Virus record (IMG/VR): IMGVR_UViG_3300034418_010231
Location: 1-23,274 of that record
DNA length: 23,274 nucleotides
Reading direction: 5' to 3' (one strand)
From: a virus
This document shows, piece by piece, positions 20,319-23,274 of this stretch (position 1 is the first letter of the stretch; each line of letters starts with the position of its first letter). The notes under the pieces are model-generated. The model did no database searches and was not told the origin of the DNA. It was given only the letters and a program-made list of their open reading frames with translations. The position numbers were made by a program, and so were the translations under genes.

Positions 20319-20341
20319 TGGTCAGAGAGTTTTCTTGGGAT

Positions 20342-20349
20342 TATTTATA
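20342..20349 (-). promoter_or_regulatory. T4-type late promoter for gp25-gp6-gp7
   Basis: The minus-strand reading is TATAAATA, identical to the T4 late consensus. It begins one base after the stop codon of the 86-residue gene. Transcription would start near 20335, giving a leader of about 17 bases before the gp25 ATG. Confidence 0.82.
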
Positions 20350-20350
20350 C

Positions 20351-20611
20351 TTACGACCAAGGATTTCCGTATGTTGGCTCTGTTCCATACTGCCAATCAT
20401 CATAATCATCATCATTTCTGATTTTTTCATGAAGTTGTGACTGTTTCTTTAGGTCATGAGTCTTCTCATAGTCCATAATTTCTTGAAGAAATTCCTTCTT
20501 CTCTTCATAAACATTGATTCTTTCCATCGAACCATAGTCTGAGACGAGACGATTCGTGCCCCACATCTCTCTCATGTAGTCTGAGTTTCTATCGACAGGT
20601 GAATTTCCCAT
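20351..20611 (-). CDS. Hypothetical acidic protein (86 residues) upstream of gp25
   Basis: I do not recognise a function. The frame is open upstream to a TTG at 20632, but the ATG at 20611 has an ideal AGGAG five bases before it, so I chose it. The product starts MGNSPVDRNSDYMREMWGTN, then has a charged helical middle (EEKKEFLQEIMDYEKTHDLKKQ) likely to be a helix or short coiled coil. It ends with an acidic, aromatic tail (DDDYDDWQYG..YGNPWS). No cysteines or membrane segments are visible. It lies just upstream of the gp25 late promoter and after a terminator, so it is transcribed separately from the glycosyltransferase unit. A particle or assembly role is possible from position alone. Confidence 0.8.
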   Translation of the reverse strand: MGNSPVDRNSDYMREMWGTNRLVSDYGSMERINVYEEKKEFLQEIMDYEKTHDLKKQSQLHEKIRNDDDYDDWQYGTEPTYGNPWS

Positions 20612-20619
20612 TTTAGCTC

Positions 20620-20637
20620 CTGTTTTATACAAAACAG
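20620..20637 (-). promoter_or_regulatory. Hairpin touching the ribosome site of the 86-residue gene
   Basis: The sequence CTGTTTTGTATAAAACAG forms a 7-bp stem with a GTAT loop on the transcript. Its 3' arm ends in the AG that begins the AGGAG ribosome site of the gene starting at 20611. It could modulate translation or protect the 5' end. The TATAAAA inside it could also act as a weak -10 element. Confidence 0.5.
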
Positions 20638-20668
20638 AACTTTTAGAGGGGTTGCTATCCCTTACCGC

Positions 20669-20676
20669 TATTTATT
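20669..20676 (-). promoter_or_regulatory. Possible variant late promoter for the 86-residue gene
   Basis: The minus-strand reading is AATAAATA, one base from the T4 late box TATAAATA. It lies just downstream of a terminator and about 58 bases upstream of the ATG at 20611, where a promoter is needed. The mismatch at the first base makes this uncertain. Confidence 0.35.
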
Positions 20677-20681
20677 TTCAT

Positions 20682-20703
20682 AAAAAAGAGGGGTGTCCCC
20701 CTC
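20682..20703 (-). terminator. Intrinsic terminator of the glycosyltransferase unit
   Basis: On the minus strand GAGGGG and CCCCTC form a 6-bp GC-rich stem around a GACA loop, followed directly by TTTTTT. It lies 7 bases beyond the stop codon of the 45-residue gene. Confidence 0.9.
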
Positions 20704-20709
20704 CTGATA

Positions 20710-20847
20710 TCAACCTTTACCTTGACCGCGATACTTCTTTTTCGCTTTATTGCGAGAAGTAGCGGCATACTTCGTATTCATACCAGCTCCCTGACGAGTT
20801 TTCTTAGGAGCACCCTCCACATAACCGCCACCTTTACGCATAGCCAT
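20710..20847 (-). CDS. Small basic glycine-rich protein (45 residues)
   Basis: The frame starts MAMRKGGGYVEGAPKKTRQG and ends YRGQGKG, with 13 lysines or arginines and 9 glycines in 45 residues. I recall small proteins of this type in cyanomyoviruses, always annotated as hypothetical. The strong positive charge and low complexity suggest it binds nucleic acid or an acidic protein; this is inference. AGGAG lies 8 bases before the first ATG at 20847. A second in-frame ATG two codons later is less well placed. The gene begins two bases after the stop of the 55-residue gene and is the last before the terminator. Confidence 0.8.
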   Translation of the reverse strand: MAMRKGGGYVEGAPKKTRQGAGMNTKYAATSRNKAKKKYRGQGKG

Positions 20848-20849
20848 AA

Positions 20850-21017
20850 TCAATTCTCCTTAATGATTTCAGTGTATAAGTCTTCAGGACTTGGTGAACC
20901 TGTCTCATAAAACTCTTGGGACAGGTCCTCCATAATATCGAAATATTCGTCCTGTGTCAAGTCTGAGTAAATCTTACTACCCTTACAGTAAACATTGTAA
21001 GATTCGTTAGACATCAT
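20850..21017 (-). CDS. Small acidic hypothetical protein (55 residues)
   Basis: The protein reads MMSNESYNVYCKGSKIYSDL and continues with TQDEYFDIMEDLSQEFYE and SPEDLYTEIIKEN. It has an N-terminal strand-like segment followed by an acidic helix, a pattern I associate with small cyanophage proteins of unknown function. The first ATG (21017) overlaps the glycosyltransferase stop as TGATG and is 7 bases from AAGGA. A second ATG immediately follows, so the true product may be 54 residues. The overlap points to translational coupling with the glycosyltransferase. Confidence 0.78.
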   Translation of the reverse strand: MMSNESYNVYCKGSKIYSDLTQDEYFDIMEDLSQEFYETGSPSPEDLYTEIIKEN

Positions 21018-21778
21018 CAGATAATCCTTGTCTTTTCGTGACCAACTCTAATACGAGGATCACACCAGATTTCAAAACCTGCTGAGATTGCATCCAAACA
21101 GAAACTTACATCTTCTCCACACATATCTTGAACCTCTCCAGATTCAAAGACTTGCATCTTAGGTGCAAACCATGGATACTTCATCTCAGAATGCTCAAAG
21201 ACACCCTTCTTGATAATCAACCATCCAAATCCAACATAATCAACAGTGAATGGTTTCTTACGACGAGACATCGTTTCTAATGTCTCATGATTCATTACTC
21301 CACCATTGTTTCGGAAATCATCCTCTTCCATCCAATGTGCAACAGAAGTCGTCTGCCCGTCTTCCGTACAATACCAACCACTTGAGATATCCTTATCTAA
21401 CAAAATAAGTTGATAAAACTTCTCAGTATTAAAAACAATATCACTATCAATCCACAGTTGATAATCATAATTCAGTTTGCCGTCCCAAGGTACTTGGTCA
21501 GGTCCTCTGAGTACATTCGCACCTAGACACTTACAACGTGCAAAATTCACCATTGATGAATAGTCTTGGGAAATCTGAATGCTTCCCCCTGCTTGCACAA
21601 TGTCAAAACACAATTGCACGAAATTTTTGAGAAATGTATATGACACCCCACGTCCAGGTAAACAGAATACGATCGACTTGCCACGAATCATCTCCCGTGC
21701 CTTGTCGTAATCCCACTCAGGTGCTTCGTTCCCCTGTGGTGTCGGTGCCTTTGCTTTTACAGTAAATCCTTTAGCCAT
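21017..21778 (-). CDS. Putative glycosyltransferase (GT-A-like, 253 residues)
   Basis: The likely role is transfer of a sugar from a nucleotide-sugar donor to an unknown acceptor. Sequence signs of a GT-A fold are SIVFCLPGRGVSYTFLKNF at about residues 35-53 (an opening strand and loop), YQLWIDSDIVF (106-116) with the DxD metal-binding motif at D111-S-D113, and CGEDVSFCLDAISAG (220-234), where GED is the usual acidic site before the C-terminal helix. A conserved-looking histidine, H247 in VGHEK, follows as in many metal-dependent family members. The protein is short, about one catalytic domain, with no membrane segment. It has its own sigma-70-like promoter and heads a unit with two tiny genes. 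Modification of phage particle proteins or host surface glycans are both possible. The fold call is better supported than the substrate. Confidence 0.72.
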   Translation of the reverse strand: MAKGFTVKAKAPTPQGNEAPEWDYDKAREMIRGKSIVFCLPGRGVSYTFLKNFVQLCFDIVQAGGSIQISQDYSSMVNFARCKCLGANVLRGPDQVPWDGKLNYDYQLWIDSDIVFNTEKFYQLILLDKDISSGWYCTEDGQTTSVAHWMEEDDFRNNGGVMNHETLETMSRRKKPFTVDYVGFGWLIIKKGVFEHSEMKYPWFAPKMQVFESGEVQDMCGEDVSFCLDAISAGFEIWCDPRIRVGHEKTRII

Positions 21779-21782
21779 AAGA

Positions 21783-21796
21783 AAGTAACGTTACTT
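21783..21796. promoter_or_regulatory. 14-bp perfect palindrome at the predicted start site of the glycosyltransferase promoter
   Basis: AAGTAACGTTACTT equals its own reverse complement. It spans about -3 to +12 relative to the start site predicted from the -10 element at 21801-21806. That is a classical operator position. It shares a TAACG core with the repeats upstream of the AbrB-like gene. Confidence 0.55.
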
Positions 21797-21800
21797 CAGT

Positions 21801-21829
21801 ATCATACAGTAATTTATACGCGAAGTCAA
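21801..21829 (-). promoter_or_regulatory. Sigma-70-type promoter of the glycosyltransferase gene
   Basis: On the minus strand TTGACT and TATGAT are separated by exactly 17 bases, each one base from the sigma-70 consensus. The predicted start is near 21794, about 15 bases before the ATG. The spacer contains TATAAATT (21811-21818), one base from the phage late box, so early and late use may overlap here. The -35 lies just after the stop of the AbrB-like gene. Confidence 0.75.
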
Positions 21830-21832
21830 TCC

Positions 21833-22027
21833 TTATTCTTTGACTTCAGTAACAACAATGCAGTCTCCCTCAACTTCCATATTCACTACAGTGCCCTCAT
21901 ACCACCCAAAGTCATTCAATATCCACTCAGGAATCGTTACATAATACTCCCCCGTTATTGGATCGACCTCTACAGTCGTAAAATTTTTGTCCGGATTTTT
22001 TTGCATTGAAGGTTTTTGTGTTTCCAT
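21833..22027 (-). CDS. SpoVT/AbrB-type DNA-binding protein (64 residues)
   Basis: The core VEVDPITGEYYVTIPEWIL (19-37), followed by NDFGWYEGTVVNMEVEGD (38-55) and CIVVTEV, has the layout of the AbrB/MazE swapped-hairpin fold: strand, 'xIPxxIxxxxGxxEG' turn, strand, then the paired strand 'xVEGDxIxV'. Such proteins bind DNA as dimers and act as transition-state regulators or antitoxins. No toxin-like partner is adjacent, so a regulator is the better guess. The frame is open to a GTG at 22060, but I chose the ATG at 22027 because the domain begins soon after it and the upstream residues look non-conserved. There is no Shine-Dalgarno sequence. An in-frame ATG seven codons later is possible. No terminator separates it from the glycosyltransferase, so read-through is likely. 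Confidence 0.75.
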   Translation of the reverse strand: METQKPSMQKNPDKNFTTVEVDPITGEYYVTIPEWILNDFGWYEGTVVNMEVEGDCIVVTEVKE

Positions 22028-22033
22028 TTTAGT

Positions 22034-22061
22034 TTTATATAGAGCTGTCGAGTGTAACACT
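22034..22061 (-). promoter_or_regulatory. Possible promoter with palindrome before the AbrB-like gene
   Basis: TATAAA (22034-22039) lies exactly 6 bases before the ATG at 22027, so transcription could start on the A of the start codon (a leaderless message). An 11-base inverted repeat, AGTGTTACACT (22051-22061), covers about -24 to -34, where a repressor could block binding. No good -35 is visible, so the call is tentative. Confidence 0.35.
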
Positions 22062-22093
22062 TTATAGCTTAGAGGGACCCGTGACTTTATGAA

Positions 22094-22150
22094 CCGCCTA
22101 ACGCCCGCTAAGTATAAAGAATTAACGCGCCGCTAACTGTCAATTAACGC
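22094..22150. repeat. Short direct-repeat array upstream of the AbrB-like gene
   Basis: On the plus strand TAACGC occurs three times (22099, 22123, 22145), the last two within the 9-base unit AATTAACGC (22120 and 22142). CCGCTAA occurs twice (22105 and 22130), with a related CCGCCTAA at 22094. The spacings of about 22-25 bases are roughly two helical turns. The minus strand also has a perfect TTGACA here (22138-22143), though no -10 at the right distance. A multi-site operator for the adjacent regulator is the simplest reading. Confidence 0.55.
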
Positions 22151-22165
22151 ACACACAGTAAGCAT

Positions 22166-22192
22166 AAAGAAAGGGGGCAACACTGCCCCCTC
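22166..22192 (-). terminator. Intrinsic terminator of the nuclease gene
   Basis: On the minus strand GGGGGCA and TGCCCCC form a perfect 7-bp stem around GTGT, followed by TTTCTTT. It lies just beyond the stop codon at 22203. It separates the GC-richer right-hand module from the AbrB-like region. Confidence 0.92.
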
Positions 22193-22202
22193 TCACTAAC
22201 AC

Positions 22203-22790
22203 TCAACCCAGAAGAACTTCAGTGGGGAGAGGAATGAATTGCAGGAACTTTTGAGCGGGTTTGATGATACCCATTTGAGAGAGAATACAATCCTCTTCAC
22301 CCACAATCAGTTGCAGTTGAGAGAAAGAATCCTTACGCCCAGAAGATGCTGCCCACACGTTAGATTCGGTGAGGTTAGTATCAATCAAAACCATGCCGAA
22401 AGTATCAATCTGGTTAGCGTTGAAGGTGTACTTAATGCTCCACACGAGGTTAGTTTTAGCACCACCAAAGTGGGAGGTTTTGTTACCCGTAGCAAACGAA
22501 GATTTAGAAGCGCCACCCATTAACTTAAACTCAACAGGTTGCCCTTCGATGATGTAATCGTAACCAGCAACTTCTTCACGCTTGCCGTTGATACCCAACT
22601 CTTTAATACCTGCCTCAATGATCTCATTCACGATGTATTGGAAGATCTTCGTGAAATCAGCAGTTTCCATACCGCTATCTTTAATCTGCTGCAGAGTCTT
22701 ACCATACAGGCGGAACTCCTCAGCAACGTAGCGGTTGGTTTCCTTGATAACGAAAGCGGTGAGGGTTTCCAGAGTAGCGGTGAGGGTCAT
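22203..22790 (-). CDS. Putative PD-(D/E)XK nuclease-like protein (195 residues)
   Basis: The section GYDYIIEGQPVEFKLMGG (76-93) is a strand-turn-strand with D78 and E87-x-K89, the arrangement of the PD-(D/E)XK active site of restriction enzymes and other nucleases. A preceding helix (VNEIIEAG, 54-61) supplies candidate acidic residues, and the strand FGMVLIDT (131-138) follows. The D to ExK spacing is short, and several subfamilies would fit: orphan restriction enzyme, homing enzyme or repair nuclease. I found no methyltransferase nearby. I chose ATG 22790; the frame stays open to a GTG at 22859, inside an inverted repeat. No ribosome site is well placed for either start. Many codons end in C or G, unlike the structural genes, and GC is about 40-50%. 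A terminator closes the unit. Confidence 0.55.
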   Translation of the reverse strand: MTLTATLETLTAFVIKETNRYVAEEFRLYGKTLQQIKDSGMETADFTKIFQYIVNEIIEAGIKELGINGKREEVAGYDYIIEGQPVEFKLMGGASKSSFATGNKTSHFGGAKTNLVWSIKYTFNANQIDTFGMVLIDTNLTESNVWAASSGRKDSFSQLQLIVGEEDCILSQMGIIKPAQKFLQFIPLPTEVLLG

Positions 22791-22801
22791 CTGAGTTTGG
22801 G

Positions 22802-22897
22802 GAGTGTGGAAGGTCCGTTGCCCTCCGTTGGAATTAATATACAGGAACCAGGAGGGCACCTACCGGACCGTGTGCCACTAAGGCAGGTGGCACACTC
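22802..22897 (-). other. Nested inverted repeats between the 88-residue gene and the nuclease gene
   Basis: On the transcript, GTGTGCCAC pairs with GTGGCACAC (22887-22895 with 22870-22878, loop of 8). GGTCCG pairs with CGGACC (22864-22869 with 22812-22817), and inside it TGCCCTCC pairs with GGAGGGCA (22851-22858 with 22819-22826, loop of 24). The distal GAGTGTG (22891-22897) can instead pair with CACACTC (22802-22808), which excludes the first hairpin. There is no U-tract, so a simple terminator is unlikely. Confidence 0.65.
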
Positions 22898-23162
22898 AAT
22901 AGCGGCAGGCGAGGTCGCTGTGCTCTACGTTCGACTTCAGGCGGTCCAGAGCAGCGGCACGACGATCCGCCTTTGCCTGAGCGGCGAAGCGCTTAGCGTT
23001 GGCGTCCTTGTCTCCGACCCACTGGCGACCCAACCCGACGACAGGGGTGATAGTGAAGGCGCGACCGCTGCCAGCGGATCCATTAACGGGGCAGGTGCCC
23101 TTAAGGGCACCGTCTCCCTTGCTGATCTGACCTTTGGTTTGACGGGCGTTAGGGCGAAGCAT
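22896..23162 (-). CDS. Hypothetical basic protein (88 residues) in the GC-rich end
   Basis: I do not recognise this protein. It starts MLRPNARQTKGQISKGDGAL and has a glycine-rich middle (NGSAGSGRAFTITPVVGLGR). It ends with a basic, alanine-rich helix (AKRFAAQAKADRRAAALDRL) that could bind nucleic acid or form a coil. Codons are strongly C- or G-ended, consistent with real coding in a GC-rich genome and unlike the structural genes. No Shine-Dalgarno sequence precedes the ATG, but an extended -10 promoter lies 24 bases upstream. Its stop codon overlaps the outer arm of the inverted repeats. Alternative frames here are less convincing but cannot be excluded. Confidence 0.55.
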   Translation of the reverse strand: MLRPNARQTKGQISKGDGALKGTCPVNGSAGSGRAFTITPVVGLGRQWVGDKDANAKRFAAQAKADRRAAALDRLKSNVEHSDLACRY

Positions 23163-23185
23163 GGAGTGAAGTGCGTTGTGAGAGT

Positions 23186-23194
23186 ATTGTAGCA
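23186..23194 (-). promoter_or_regulatory. Extended -10 promoter before the 88-residue gene
   Basis: The minus-strand reading is TGCTACAAT, an extended -10 element (TGn followed by a hexamer one base from TATAAT). The start would be near 23179, about 17 bases before the ATG at 23162. No -35 is recognisable, which is usual for extended -10 promoters. Confidence 0.5.
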
Positions 23195-23210
23195 GATCGG
23201 GGGTGACCCC

Positions 23211-23274
23211 TTAGAGGTCCGCCAGCATCTCATCCAGGGCAGCGGTGTCGATCGTGCCATCCATCCAGCGGGCA
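23211..23274 (-). CDS. C-terminal end of an unknown protein (partial at right edge)
   Basis: One frame reads ARWMDGTIDTAALDEMLADL and then TAA (stop at 23211-23213). The helix-like pattern and GC-ended codons look like a genuine protein terminus, and the stop is followed by a promoter for the next gene. Only 20 residues are in the window, so the family cannot be named. A short GGGG/CCCC inverted repeat follows the stop but lacks a T-run. Confidence 0.5.
   Translation of the reverse strand, partial: ARWMDGTIDTAALDEMLADL

Noticed and set aside
20612-20632. Upstream TTG start adding seven residues to the 86-residue protein
   Set aside because: The added codons cover the hairpin and the AGGAG ribosome site of the internal ATG, which is the better start.
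22028-22060. Upstream GTG start adding 11 residues to the AbrB-like protein
   Set aside because: The extension contains the likely -10 element and part of a palindrome, and has no ribosome site.
22138-22143. Perfect TTGACA on the minus strand as a -35 of the AbrB-like gene
   Set aside because: The nearest -10-like sequence (TATACT) is 21 bases away, too far for a standard sigma-70 promoter. It is recorded only as part of the repeat array.
22159-22166. Sequence TATGCTTA on the minus strand resembling a T4 MotA box
   Set aside because: It lies in the tail of a terminator with no suitable -10 downstream, and cyanomyoviruses are generally thought to lack MotA.
22539-23192. Plus-strand open frame of 217 codons at the right end
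   Set aside because: It crosses the complement of the nuclease-like gene, the inverted repeats and the 88-residue gene, and shows no recognisable motif. A long frame is expected in GC-rich DNA opposite real genes.
23199-23210. GGGG/CCCC inverted repeat after the partial right-edge gene as a terminator
   Set aside because: The stem is only four or five pairs with almost no loop, and no T-run follows.
22937-23260. Minus-strand frame of 107 codons overlapping the 88-residue gene
   Set aside because: It overlaps two better-supported frames, is proline/serine/arginine-rich in a pattern typical of a shifted GC-rich frame, and would leave the partial C-terminus and promoter unexplained.

Overview
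The window looks like part of a T4-like myovirus that infects marine cyanobacteria (a cyanomyovirus). The evidence is a minus-strand block of baseplate genes in T4 order (gp25, gp6, gp7-like, gp8, then a large DUF4815-type structural protein), two exact T4-type late promoter boxes (TATAAATA) in that block, AT-rich codon use, and small proteins of the kind found in cyanophages. All identifications come from reading sequence and remembered family features; no database search was run. Every gene I accept is on the minus strand, so the transcription order runs from right to left.

Right end (about 22,200-23,274): a more GC-rich module. It holds the last 20 residues of an unknown protein, an 88-residue unknown protein, a structured intergenic stretch with nested inverted repeats, and a likely PD-(D/E)XK nuclease ending in a strong intrinsic terminator. 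The last 400 bases are about 61% GC, against about 35-36% in sampled structural sequence. This end is therefore either acquired DNA or an assembly join.

Middle (about 20,680-22,165): a repeat-rich control region, then a SpoVT/AbrB-type DNA-binding protein, a GT-A-like glycosyltransferase with a near-consensus sigma-70 promoter and a 14-bp palindrome at its predicted start site, and two small genes of 55 and 45 residues, the first in 1-base overlap with the glycosyltransferase and the second 2 bases further on. The unit closes with a second strong terminator.

Left 20.6 kb: an 86-residue unknown protein, then the late structural block. A late promoter just after the 86-residue gene drives gp25, gp6 and a giant 3,954-residue gp7-like protein, with 1-base gaps between genes. 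A second late promoter, one base after the giant gene's stop codon, drives gp8 and the DUF4815-type protein, which runs off the left edge after 1,530 codons. Together gp6, gp7, gp8 and gp25 would form the baseplate wedge.

The most unusual points are the size and mosaic build of the gp7-like protein (gp7 core at the N-terminus, a YHYH-like domain lacking both motif histidines, many GxGY and other repeated modules), the repeat and palindrome array around the AbrB-like gene, and the composition break with its mutually exclusive RNA stems at the right end. I saw no tRNA, rRNA, CRISPR array or insertion sequence.
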